A DNA stretch of 64,000 nt, taken from assembly GCA_002344005.1 (NCBI GenBank), contig DDTD01000046.1:124001-188000 (forward strand). The letters are read 5' to 3'. The notes under the pieces were generated by a model, which was not told the DNA's origin, searched no databases, and saw only the letters and a program-made list of their open reading frames with translations. Below are positions 7,939 to 16,663 of this stretch, piece after piece. The stretch comes from Ignavibacteria bacterium UBA2373 (lineage in GTDB: Bacteria > Bacteroidota > Ignavibacteria > Kapaibacteriales > UBA961). Made by a program: the position numbers and the translations under genes. Positions within the stretch are counted from its first letter, which is position 1. Each line of letters begins with the position of its first letter.

Positions 7939-9549
7939 TTATTTTTTTATAGAGAGATTTTTACCTTCGATTTGGGGCATCGTAATTTCCAACAGTGCAC
8001 CAAGTGTTGGAGCTATGTCAATAGGCGCTGCCTGTTCTTCCGATTTTTTTTTGAGGATGTCACCACCAAAAAACACAATAGGCACATGAGTATCATAATC
8101 ATACGGTGTGCCATGAGAAGCGGGATTTGACCCATATATCCAATATTGCTTCGGATAAAAAACAATATCACCGGAACGTTGTATATGCGTGCTGTTTTTT
8201 ATTCTTGAGAAAATTATATCGTCCCAACCTTGTGTGTTTTTTCCTTGAACTATATCTTCTGTATATCCGACAAACTTCAGTCCATTATAATTTGTTAAAA
8301 AATCTACACATAACTTTTTAGCTTTTATATATGCATCATTATCGGTAAAGTAATCTTTATTAAGAAACAATGTAGGAGGTTGCATACTTGCTATCGGTTC
8401 TACGGTATTTTTACCGGGGAAAATACTACGCAATTCAGATGACAAGATTCTTTTTACTGTCGTTATTGATAAACGTCCCGCATCATATCCTACCGGCTTG
8501 GCATTGGCTATAAGCTCCGGAATAGGTCCCACACCATGATCTGAGCATAGAGCAATTACATAATGTTCTCTGCCAATGGAGGTATCTAAATATTCAATAA
8601 AATTAGCTAATGTGGTATCGCAATGAAAATATAATTCTTGTGTTTCTCGACTGTCGGGTCCAAAGATATGTCCTACTAAATCTGTTGTTGAAATTCCGAG
8701 ATAAATAATATCCGGTTGAGAATCTTTTCCCATATTTTCTTGTTCGATGGCATATCGTGCTGTTTGAAATAAATACGACACCGAATATGGAGTGCAAGCG
8801 AAAGCATACACAGCATTGCTGCCACTATCGGGAATAGTATGAGGAAACACATTGTCGCCGCCGGGCATTTTCCCTTCATACGCCACAGTATCTGCAAAAC
8901 CTACATAATTATCAAGCACAGTATTCCATGTTTTACCAAAAAATGAATATACCGGGTTGTCTCTATGCCAATCGTCCATCCATGCCGGCATTTCATAATA
9001 GTCAGATGTGGTAAATCTGCCGATTTTATCGTCTAACCACATAACATGGCGCGCTTTTTTACCCGCCATTAAAATAGCTGCTCTATCTTTAATTGCTATT
9101 GCTACTTGTTTGGAATCAGGATATTTTTCTTTTACATAATCACCGAGAGTCGGTACTAATAACAATGTCGGAGCAGGCTTTTTCTCATGGTTATGTGCAG
9201 AATCTGGTTCTTCGGCACAATAGCATGCACACTGAGTCTCGGGGTCAAAGAAGTCATTACTTACTATGCCTGTTTTTGAGGGGTTGCAACCGGTCATCAA
9301 TACTGCGTGACCCGCACATGTCACATTCGAAGCATGCCCATAATGGGCATTGGAGAAATAAGCACCCTCATCGGCAAGTCGCACAAATCCATTCTTGGAA
9401 AATACCGGGCGAAAACGCTCTATATAGTCGCCTCTCATTTGATCATACGAAAGGACAATGACTAACTTCGGTGAGGTAGCATAGATTTCTTTATGATGCC
9501 ATAACTGAATACATACCGAAATGAGAATGTAAAAAATGAATCTGTTCAT
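7939..9549 (-). CDS. PafA-like alkaline phosphatase / type I phosphodiesterase
   Basis: A 536-residue periplasmic metallo-phosphatase of the alkaline phosphatase superfamily. It has a signal peptide (residues 1 to about 24) and a metal-ligand Asp36 in LSYDQMRGDY. Thr77 in NVTCAGHA is the expected nucleophile. The Lys and Arg of IKDRAAI match the active-site pair of the phosphate-irrepressible alkaline phosphatase PafA, with further metal ligands in STTDLVGH, CSDHG and SHGTPYDYDTHVP. It should hydrolyse phosphomonoesters and release phosphate. First gene of a two-gene unit with the TPR kinase. The substrate range cannot be read from sequence. Confidence 0.9.
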   Translation of the reverse strand: MNRFIFYILISVCIQLWHHKEIYATSPKLVIVLSYDQMRGDYIERFRPVFSKNGFVRLADEGAYFSNAHYGHASNVTCAGHAVLMTGCNPSKTGIVSNDFFDPETQCACYCAEEPDSAHNHEKKPAPTLLLVPTLGDYVKEKYPDSKQVAIAIKDRAAILMAGKKARHVMWLDDKIGRFTTSDYYEMPAWMDDWHRDNPVYSFFGKTWNTVLDNYVGFADTVAYEGKMPGGDNVFPHTIPDSGSNAVYAFACTPYSVSYLFQTARYAIEQENMGKDSQPDIIYLGISTTDLVGHIFGPDSRETQELYFHCDTTLANFIEYLDTSIGREHYVIALCSDHGVGPIPELIANAKPVGYDAGRLSITTVKRILSSELRSIFPGKNTVEPIASMQPPTLFLNKDYFTDNDAYIKAKKLCVDFLTNYNGLKFVGYTEDIVQGKNTQGWDDIIFSRIKNSTHIQRSGDIVFYPKQYWIYGSNPASHGTPYDYDTHVPIVFFGGDILKKKSEEQAAPIDIAPTLGALLEITMPQIEGKNLSIKK

Positions 9550-9665
9550 ATCATGTTTGAGTCAAGTGAGAAGGAATATATATCACCATTGTTGTGCTTG
9601 AATGCAAAACTTTCGTAAAAATACGGTACTTTTACCATTATTTCACTTCATGTTATCATTAAAGT

Positions 9666-10826
9666 ATGAATGCAACAGCCAAAGACTTTTATCTTGAAAA
9701 AGAAATGGATTTTTTGAACAATGGCTCTTTCGGGGCTTGCCCCAAAAGCGTGATTGCCGTGCAGAGACAATGGCAAGAACTTATGGAATCTCAACTTATA
9801 CGGTTTTTCATGAAAGAGTTACCCGCCGCAATACGCACAAGTGCACAAGCATTAGCTCCAATGATTGGTGCAAATCCTAAAGATATTGCCTTTGTAGATA
9901 ATGCCACTTCGGGATGCAATGCCGTTATACGTTCGCTTATGCCGACTTGGTCCTCAAAAGATACCGTTCTTACAACGAATCATTGTTATGGTGCTGTGCT
10001 CAATACTTTGCGCTATGCCCAAGATTGTACAAATATCAATATTGTGTGTGCCGAAGTACCTTTCCCTTTGTACGATAAGAGCCAAGTTACAGAAGCGGTC
10101 ATACATCAACTGAATGACGGTGTCAAACTTGTAGTACTCGACCATATTACCTCCGCTACGGGAATAATTTTTCCTGTGGAAGATATTATCCAAGAATGTC
10201 GGAAACGAGGAATTCCCATTCTCATTGACGGAGCACATGCCCCCGGTATGCTGGATTTATCATTACAGGATTTAGCGCCGGATTGGTACACAGGTAATTG
10301 TCATAAATGGCTTTTCGCACCCAAAGGTTGTGCTTTTTTGTGGACTAACCCCGCACGCCAAGCCGAAACGCATCCTACAGTAATTTCACATGGTTATGAA
10401 ATGGGTTATGCGCAAGAATTTGATTTTGTCGGCACAAAAGATTATTCCCCATTTTTAACATTACCTGCGGCTATCGAATATTACAATCAATGGGGCTTCC
10501 ATACAATCTATGACCATAATCATTCATTAATGCTGCAAATGCGTGATTATTTGTGTCAAGAATGGGAAATTGAACCTCCTGCGCCAAGTTCAATGCTGGG
10601 CTATATGGCAACATTACCATGCCCAATAGAAGGTGAAGCCACTTTAGAAAATGTATTCAGAATCCATGATAATCTTTGGAACGAACATCGCATCGAAATA
10701 CCTATTATCCCTTTCAATGGGAAATTGTGGTGGCGCATTTCTGCACAAATATTTAATTCTCCGGAAGATTATGAAAAATTATGTAGAATTGGAAAGCAAC
10801 ACTTTATGAAAATACGTAAGAGATAA
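9666..10826 (+). CDS. class V PLP-dependent aminotransferase (isopenicillin-N epimerase-like)
   Basis: A 386-residue fold-type I PLP enzyme. The N-terminus has LNNGSFGACPKSV (substrate-loop Asn-Asn-Gly), FVDNATSGCNAV (phosphate-binding region), LIDGAHAPGM (Asp pairing with the PLP pyridine nitrogen) and Lys214 in CHKWLFAPKG, the predicted Schiff-base lysine. This pattern is typical of the CefD-like branch of class V enzymes (racemases, desulfurases, lyases), whose members mostly lack known substrates. It stands alone, divergent from the phosphatase across a 116-nt intergenic region. Cytoplasmic. Confidence 0.9.
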   Translation: MNATAKDFYLEKEMDFLNNGSFGACPKSVIAVQRQWQELMESQLIRFFMKELPAAIRTSAQALAPMIGANPKDIAFVDNATSGCNAVIRSLMPTWSSKDTVLTTNHCYGAVLNTLRYAQDCTNINIVCAEVPFPLYDKSQVTEAVIHQLNDGVKLVVLDHITSATGIIFPVEDIIQECRKRGIPILIDGAHAPGMLDLSLQDLAPDWYTGNCHKWLFAPKGCAFLWTNPARQAETHPTVISHGYEMGYAQEFDFVGTKDYSPFLTLPAAIEYYNQWGFHTIYDHNHSLMLQMRDYLCQEWEIEPPAPSSMLGYMATLPCPIEGEATLENVFRIHDNLWNEHRIEIPIIPFNGKLWWRISAQIFNSPEDYEKLCRIGKQHFMKIRKR

Positions 10827-11463
10827 TATTCACAACACAAATATGACATATAGTATTGAAAAGGTTTGATTACTATATGTTGACTGTTATGCAATATTTG
10901 ATACTTACTTGAATAAAGCTTTCAAGAAATAATATAACAATAAATATCAATATAAATAATCATACAAAATACTCACAATTCATTATGAAAAACCAATACA
11001 TGTCAAAAAATTGAAAGAAATAACCCGGACTATAGACGGAAAAATATAGTACTCACATTATGTTAATTGCGCATTGAATACAGAGCATTATTACAGTGAT
11101 TATTGATAATTTCATGGTTGATTTTTTAGATTTGTAATGATTCGAAGCACTGAAAACTCCGCAACTTCATAATTTCGGGTATAAGGGATTTAAGAAACTC
11201 CCATAAGTCTCTTCAACAAGCATGAGAATCAACAAGTACTATTAAAGAAGCAATGACTCAGCCAAAGAGCGTAAGTGAGTCTGCTGCTAAGGCGGATGTA
11301 CATAGGATAAAGAATCTCTTGACAGGTTTTGTCGAACACACCCCATTGCTGTGAATCCATTAGCACGCTTTGGCGTTTTTTTGAAGAAAAAGACGTATTT
11401 TAGAGTTAGGAAGTCAAGTAGAACCATTACAAACAATCATTTATTCAAACGAAAGGATTAGAT
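10827..11463 (+). other. 637-nt gene-free region upstream of cheW
   Basis: No open frame worth calling on either strand and no tRNA. Visible structure is limited to a perfect 6-bp stem GACTCA/TGAGTC (11255-11260 with 11276-11281), a GGGA/TCCC hairpin (about 11186-11203), and a short ACGC/GCGT hairpin followed by seven T (about 11366-11383) that could end a small RNA. A weak promoter candidate, TTG (11370-11372) with a 23-nt spacer and TATTTTAG (11396-11403), could serve cheW. Confidence 0.5.
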
Positions 11464-11949
11464 ATGGAGCAACATGCAGCAGCAAACACATCTGACACAA
11501 TTCTTCAACTTGTCAGTTTTAACATCGGTGATGAGGAGTTTGGTGTTGATATCCTGGGTGTGCAAGAAATCAATCGCATGACTGAAGTCACTCGTGTGCC
11601 TAATGCACCATCGTATGTGGAGGGCGTCATCAATTTACGCGGCAAAGTGATACCGGTTATTGACTTACGGAAACGGCTCATGATGAATGCTCGCGGGCAT
11701 GACCAAGATACGCGCATCATAGTTGTCGAAATTGAGAACAAAGTGATTGGGTTTGTCGTTGATAAAGTGAATGAAGTCTTGCGAATTCCGCAAAGTGTTA
11801 CTGAAGCTCCTCCTTCTATGGTCTCGGGCATTAAAAGTGATTATATAACGGCAATCGGTAAATTAACTGACCGACTGATTATTCTGCTTGATTTAGACAA
11901 AATACTTTCTGATGATGAGAAAGCTCAAATTTCACAGACCGCTGCATAA
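11464..11949 (+). CDS. cheW: CheW-like chemotaxis coupling protein
   Basis: A 161-residue CheW-domain protein (about 14-150): LVSFNIGDEEFGVDILGVQE, VEGVINLRGKVIPVIDLRKR, RIIVVEIENKVIGFVVDKVN, ITAIGKLTDRLIILLDLDKI. In known systems CheW links chemoreceptors to the kinase CheA. Full length for a single-domain CheW. AAAGGATT precedes the ATG. No cheA, receptor or cheY is within the window, so it is an orphan here. The long gene-free stretch upstream and a strong terminator downstream make it a monocistronic unit. Confidence 0.93.
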   Translation: MEQHAAANTSDTILQLVSFNIGDEEFGVDILGVQEINRMTEVTRVPNAPSYVEGVINLRGKVIPVIDLRKRLMMNARGHDQDTRIIVVEIENKVIGFVVDKVNEVLRIPQSVTEAPPSMVSGIKSDYITAIGKLTDRLIILLDLDKILSDDEKAQISQTAA

Positions 11950-11995
11950 TTTTTTACAAAAGCTTCGCAACATTATTTTTACACAGTCGTTACAC

Positions 11996-12023
11996 ACCCG
12001 TCGCCTTTGACGGGTTTTTTTTT
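11996..12023 (+). terminator. terminator of cheW
   Basis: A 7-bp GC-rich stem ACCCGTC/GACGGGT (11996-12002 with 12009-12015), then a T-tract to 12023. It ends 10 nt before the TolC-like start codon, separating cheW from the efflux operon. Confidence 0.85.
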
Positions 12024-12032
12024 ATAACAACA

Positions 12033-13367
12033 ATGAAACATCGTTTACTTTTTATACTTAGTGCATTATGTCTGATTACGGCTCAGATGTCAGCCCAAAC
12101 AACGGGTGCCCCTATTGAATACTCATTAGAAGATTGCTTGCGTATAGCATCGGAAAAAAACTTGGATATCCTCGGTGCCCAAGCACAATTACAATCGCAA
12201 ACAGCCAATTTAACAGCAGCTTTTGGTTCTTATTTACCAACTATTGGCGCATCATTCGGCTATCAACGCCGACTCAATATTGATGGTGGTCAGCAGGTCA
12301 ATGTTCTCGGATTTGCCCCACCGCCCAATAATTACTCCCTCAGCGCAATAGCAAATTATACTATTTTCGACGGATTTCAACGAGAATCTCAGTTCTCTAA
12401 TGCAGAAAAAACAATTGCAGCCCAAGAACTTGGTATTAAGCGTATCGAAGCACAAATTCGCTGGAATATTTCACAACAATATATTGCTGTTTTACGTGCG
12501 GCACAAATTGTAAAAATACGTCAAGAAAATATCAAAATAGGAAAAAATGAATTAGATAGAATCAAAGCTCGTTTTGAAGCCGGAGTTGCACCGATTTCCG
12601 CCGTTTATTCACAAGAAGCCGATTTAGGGCAAAGAGAATTACTCGCAGTTCAAGCAGAAAATCAAATGAATATTGCAAAAGCACAATTGCTGACAATTAT
12701 GGGATTGGATCCGGCAAGTGAAGCCAGTTTTTCAGAAAACAGTATTCCCAGTACAATACAAAATGAAGAGATTCAGATATTTGAAAAAAAAGTCGGCAGC
12801 TTAAAAGATGCCGTGCAGCGTTCTATGACTCAAAGAATTGATATAACGGATGTACATGCAAGAAAAGATGCCGCACAAACACAAGTCACCTCGGCAAAAT
12901 CGGGCTATATGCCAACAATTACCGCAAATGGCGGTTGGTCATGGTCTAATTCACAATTTCAGGATTTTGAACTATTTGGTCAATCATTTCTTGGATTAAA
13001 TGTTCGCGTACCCATTTTTGATAATTTTACCACTAATGCTAATATAGAGAGAGCAAAATTAAGCGTCACCCAATTATCTTTTGAAGAAAGACAAATTGAA
13101 CAAACGATACGTTCACAAGTGCAACAGGCATTTTTAAATATATCAGCCGCCAAAAAACAAATTGAAATTTCAGAGCGTTCTCTCAAATCTGCGGAAATGA
13201 ATTATGAAAGTGCAAAAGAACGCTTCGCCGTCGGTGCAGGAAGTATCACCGATTATTTACTTGCAAACTCTCAAGTCGTGACAGCAAAAATTGATAGAAT
13301 ATCAGCCATTTACACTTATTTCGAGTCTAAAATGCAAATGCAATTTGCGCTTGGTGAATTACGATAA
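12033..13367 (+). CDS. TolC-family outer-membrane efflux channel
   Basis: A 444-residue TolC/OEP protein. It has a signal peptide (1 to about 21, ending MSAQ) and two outer membrane efflux repeats of long helices (about 25-220 and 235-440). Typical features include YSLEDCLRIASEKNLDI at the N-terminus, RFEAGVAPISAVYSQEADLG, and the second-half partner RFAVGAGSITDYLLANSQV. Trimers would form the outer-membrane exit duct. First gene of a five-gene plus-strand efflux operon (gaps 38, 18, 4 and 2 nt). The substrate is unknown. Confidence 0.93.
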   Translation: MKHRLLFILSALCLITAQMSAQTTGAPIEYSLEDCLRIASEKNLDILGAQAQLQSQTANLTAAFGSYLPTIGASFGYQRRLNIDGGQQVNVLGFAPPPNNYSLSAIANYTIFDGFQRESQFSNAEKTIAAQELGIKRIEAQIRWNISQQYIAVLRAAQIVKIRQENIKIGKNELDRIKARFEAGVAPISAVYSQEADLGQRELLAVQAENQMNIAKAQLLTIMGLDPASEASFSENSIPSTIQNEEIQIFEKKVGSLKDAVQRSMTQRIDITDVHARKDAAQTQVTSAKSGYMPTITANGGWSWSNSQFQDFELFGQSFLGLNVRVPIFDNFTTNANIERAKLSVTQLSFEERQIEQTIRSQVQQAFLNISAAKKQIEISERSLKSAEMNYESAKERFAVGAGSITDYLLANSQVVTAKIDRISAIYTYFESKMQMQFALGELR

Positions 13368-13405
13368 ACAATTTTAAGATAATTATATTAATTGCGGTAC
13401 TTTAT

Positions 13406-14677
13406 ATGACACAGAAAAAGAAATCGAAAAAAATTTTCATCATTGCTATAGCTTTGCTTATGGTTGGGCTTGGGGGATTTGTTGTGTACAAACTCATCAA
13501 TAAAGAAGATGGTATAAAAGTAACAACAGAAAAAGTTTCCCGAAAAACAATTACCCAAACCGTGAGCGCAATCGGGAAAATTCAACCGGAAACAGAGGTA
13601 AAAATATCTTCGGAAGCTAGTGGAGAAATCATGTTTCTCGGTATAAAAGACGGTCAGCAAGTAAATGCTAATCAATTACTTGTACGTATTCAACCGGACA
13701 TCATCACTTCGCAGGTTGAGCAATTTGAAGCATCAACAGAAGCCGCAAAAGTTGCTATTGACGCAGTAAAAGCTGAGCGCGAACGTGCCAAAGCTGATTT
13801 GGAGAGAATCACAAAATTATTCCAAAAAGAATTTGCATCACGTGAAGAATTAGATAGAGCAAAAGCTACTTTTGAGGGCGCTGAAAGTCGTTATCAATCC
13901 ACTCTCAGCGAATATCAACGTGCATTATCGGCATTACGTCAAATCAAAGCGCAGGCATCCCGAACAGCTATTTATTCACCTATTGCAGGCACAGTTACTT
14001 CCTTAAGTGTTGAGCAGGGTGAAAAAGTTGTGGGAACAGCACAAATGCAAGGTACCGAAATGATGCGTATTGCAGATTTATCAGTGATGAATGCTTTAGT
14101 AGATGTGGACGAAAATGATATTGTTTATGTTAAAATCGGCGATACGGCAACAATCAATGTAGATGCCTTGCCCAATGAACAAATCAAAGGTACGGTCGTC
14201 GAAATAGCTCATTCTGCAAAAATGTCTAATACGGGAACACAAGAAGAAGTAACAAATTTTCAGGTAAAAATTCGCGTTATTAATCCCGAAAAACGTTTAA
14301 GACCGGGCATGAGTTGTAATGTGGAAATTGCAACCGAAACACATCATAATGTCATTGCTGTTCCTTTGCAATCCGTGACAGTGCGTCAATCAGAAGAAAA
14401 ATCTGATAATGATACACCTAAAGATATGACAGCCGAGAAAAAGTCAGCAAATGAAAAGAACAAACGTCCACCCACAATAGTTTTTCTTAATATTAACAAT
14501 AAAGCCAAACAAACTAAAGTAGAAACAGGACTTAGTGACCAAGGATATATAGAAATCACAAGCGGTATAAAAGAAGGTGATGAAATAATAAGCGGTAATT
14601 TTCAAGCAATCAATAAATTATTGAATGACAATGATAAGATTATCATAGACAATTCTTCTGAGAAGAAAAAGAAATAA
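13406..14677 (+). CDS. periplasmic membrane-fusion protein (MacA/YknX type)
   Basis: A 423-residue adaptor. A single N-terminal membrane anchor (about 11-30, IFIIAIALLMVGLGGFVVY) is followed by a first lipoyl half (KVSRKTITQTVSAIGKIQPE), a long helical hairpin (about 100-185, Glu/Lys/Ala-rich), a second lipoyl half (YSPIAGTVTSLSVEQGEKVV), beta-barrel and membrane-proximal domains. The Lys/Glu-rich linker near 330-350 is poorly conserved by nature. It should bridge the inner-membrane ABC unit to the TolC-like channel encoded just upstream. Confidence 0.93.
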   Translation: MTQKKKSKKIFIIAIALLMVGLGGFVVYKLINKEDGIKVTTEKVSRKTITQTVSAIGKIQPETEVKISSEASGEIMFLGIKDGQQVNANQLLVRIQPDIITSQVEQFEASTEAAKVAIDAVKAERERAKADLERITKLFQKEFASREELDRAKATFEGAESRYQSTLSEYQRALSALRQIKAQASRTAIYSPIAGTVTSLSVEQGEKVVGTAQMQGTEMMRIADLSVMNALVDVDENDIVYVKIGDTATINVDALPNEQIKGTVVEIAHSAKMSNTGTQEEVTNFQVKIRVINPEKRLRPGMSCNVEIATETHHNVIAVPLQSVTVRQSEEKSDNDTPKDMTAEKKSANEKNKRPPTIVFLNINNKAKQTKVETGLSDQGYIEITSGIKEGDEIISGNFQAINKLLNDNDKIIIDNSSEKKKK

Positions 14678-14695
14678 TGTCCGTACTTTTTAATA

Positions 14696-15412
14696 ATGAA
14701 CAATATGAATAATGATATAATAATCAATATAGAGGATGTTGCAAAAACCTATCAAATGGGCGCGGAGACAGTTCATGCTTTGCGTAGTGTATCCTTGCAA
14801 ATTCGTAAAAATGAATACATTGCCATAATGGGACCATCCGGCTCCGGAAAATCAACAATGATGAATATTGTGGGATGTCTCGATACTCCTACAAAAGGTA
14901 CATATTTATTTGAGAATGAAAATGTTGCCACCATGAATGATAATGAATTAGCAGATATTAGAAACCGAAAAATAGGTTTTGTTTTTCAGACATTTAATTT
15001 ATTGGCACGGGCATCAACTCTTAAAAATGTAGAATTACCTTTGGTTTATGCCGGCGTAAAAAAAGATGAGCGTCAACAAAGAGCTTTTGCGGCATTGGAA
15101 TCTGTTGGATTGCAAGATCGCACGCATCATAAACCCAATGAATTATCGGGTGGACAAAGGCAACGTGTTGCTATTGCACGTGCTTTGGTTACCAAGCCAT
15201 CCATTATCTTAGCTGATGAGCCAACAGGAAATTTAGACTCGAAAACCGGTGTAGAAATTATGCGTTTATTCGGTGAATTATGGAAAAATGGAAATACCGT
15301 TATTCTTGTCACCCATGAAGAAGATATAGCACGTCATGCACATCGTATTGTCCGTATTCGAGACGGTATGATAGAGTCTGATACGATTAATCCATCACCT
15401 GCCGAAGTATAG
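14696..15412 (+). CDS. ABC transporter ATPase (MacB/LolD type)
   Basis: A 238-residue stand-alone ATPase. Walker A is GPSGSGKST, the Q-loop lies in FVFQTFNLL, the signature is LSGGQRQRVAIARAL, Walker B is IILADEPTGNLDS, and the switch His is in VTHEED. It belongs to the MacB/LolD/FtsE-like class that drives type VII ABC (mechanotransmission) systems. The permeases are separate genes directly downstream (4 nt gap), unlike fused MacB. ATG 14696 is used; an in-frame ATG 9 nt on is an alternative. Confidence 0.95.
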   Translation: MNNMNNDIIINIEDVAKTYQMGAETVHALRSVSLQIRKNEYIAIMGPSGSGKSTMMNIVGCLDTPTKGTYLFENENVATMNDNELADIRNRKIGFVFQTFNLLARASTLKNVELPLVYAGVKKDERQQRAFAALESVGLQDRTHHKPNELSGGQRQRVAIARALVTKPSIILADEPTGNLDSKTGVEIMRLFGELWKNGNTVILVTHEEDIARHAHRIVRIRDGMIESDTINPSPAEV

Positions 15413-15416
15413 TGCT

Positions 15417-16661
15417 ATGATGGGTATAAGCGAATATTTTGAATCAGCGCGTATTGCATATCAAGCAATCATTGCCAATAAAACCCGTGCATTTTTGACA
15501 TCTCTCGGTATTGTCATCGGAATATTTTTCGTTATTATGATGGGATGGTTCCTTGATGGTTTAGACAATGCCTTTGATAAAACTATTAATGCCATTGGCA
15601 CGGATATGCTCTATGTGGATAAATGGAGCTGGGGAGGAAGCGACGATTGGCGTTCTGTGCAAAAACGCAAGCCTATTTCATATCAACAAGCATTGGAAGC
15701 ATCAAAGAAAATGACTACGGCAGAATTAGTCGCACCACATGCTTCAAAATGGGGTGGGAAAATTACCTATCAAGGCAATACATTGGGGAGCGTGAGTATT
15801 GTTGGTGTAACAGCTCCTTTTGTGAATACACCTATTGGAAATTTGAAAGAAGGACGCTTTTTTTCCGAAACAGAAGATGTTCATAGTGTTGAAGTAGTTA
15901 TTCTCGGTTATAAAGTTGCCAATGCATTTTTTCCGGATCGCTCCCCTCTTGGTGAAATTATGCGTATAAATGGCAGGAAATTTTTAGTTATTGGTGTGGT
16001 CAATAAACGTGGCACTATTATTACCGATTTTATAGATAATCAGGTCTTTATTCCTATTCAAACATTTATGGGAATGTTCGGTACTGCTCGGCGTGGCGTT
16101 CAAATTGCAGTCAAAGCCGGTTCGCAAGAATTATTGGATGAAGTGCGGGAAGAAACACGTGTAATTGCAAGACAAGTGCGTAATTTACAGCCCGGTGAAG
16201 AAGATGATTTTACCATTAATGAATCACAAATGTTTCGTGATGAAATCAGTACATTACGTCTTTATGTGTGGGGTATAGGCATAGGACTGACAGGTTTATC
16301 TTTTTTTGTCGGTATTATCGGTATTATGAATATTATGTTTGTTTCCGTCACAGAGCGTACAAAGGAAATTGGTATTCGTAAAGCATTGGGAGCAAAAAAC
16401 CGCTCTATTATGTGGCAATTCCTTGTCGAATCGAGTACGCTGTGCTTATTCGGAGCTTTTATTGGTTTTCTTTTATGTGCTACTGTAATTTTTGCTATCA
16501 CATCAGCTTTTCCGGATGTTGATTTTCTGACACCGTATGTTCCTTTACATTTACTGTTCATCGCTTCCATAGTTTCTATTATCGTTGGCATTTTTGCCGG
16601 TTTAATTCCGGCATATCGCGCCTCTCGATTAGATCCCGTTGAGGCATTACGCTATGAATAA
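15417..16661 (+). CDS. MacB/FtsX-type ABC permease, first copy
   Basis: A 414-residue permease: one N-terminal membrane helix (about 20-42), a MacB-type periplasmic domain (about 45-275), then three helices (about 285, 335 and 380). FtsX-family signatures are TERTKEIGIRKALGAK and IPAYRASRLDPVEALRYE at the C-terminus. The periplasmic part contains GRFFSETEDVHSVEVVILGY and PLGEIMRINGRKFLVIGVV. It pairs with the second permease 2 nt downstream, probably as a heterodimer (inference). Confidence 0.93.
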   Translation: MMGISEYFESARIAYQAIIANKTRAFLTSLGIVIGIFFVIMMGWFLDGLDNAFDKTINAIGTDMLYVDKWSWGGSDDWRSVQKRKPISYQQALEASKKMTTAELVAPHASKWGGKITYQGNTLGSVSIVGVTAPFVNTPIGNLKEGRFFSETEDVHSVEVVILGYKVANAFFPDRSPLGEIMRINGRKFLVIGVVNKRGTIITDFIDNQVFIPIQTFMGMFGTARRGVQIAVKAGSQELLDEVREETRVIARQVRNLQPGEEDDFTINESQMFRDEISTLRLYVWGIGIGLTGLSFFVGIIGIMNIMFVSVTERTKEIGIRKALGAKNRSIMWQFLVESSTLCLFGAFIGFLLCATVIFAITSAFPDVDFLTPYVPLHLLFIASIVSIIVGIFAGLIPAYRASRLDPVEALRYE

Positions 16662-16663
16662 CC

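Noticed and set aside
10827..11463. tmRNA, 6S RNA, RNase P RNA or SRP RNA in the gene-free region upstream of cheW
   Set aside because: No tRNA-like end, RNase P core or SRP tetraloop motif was recognised.
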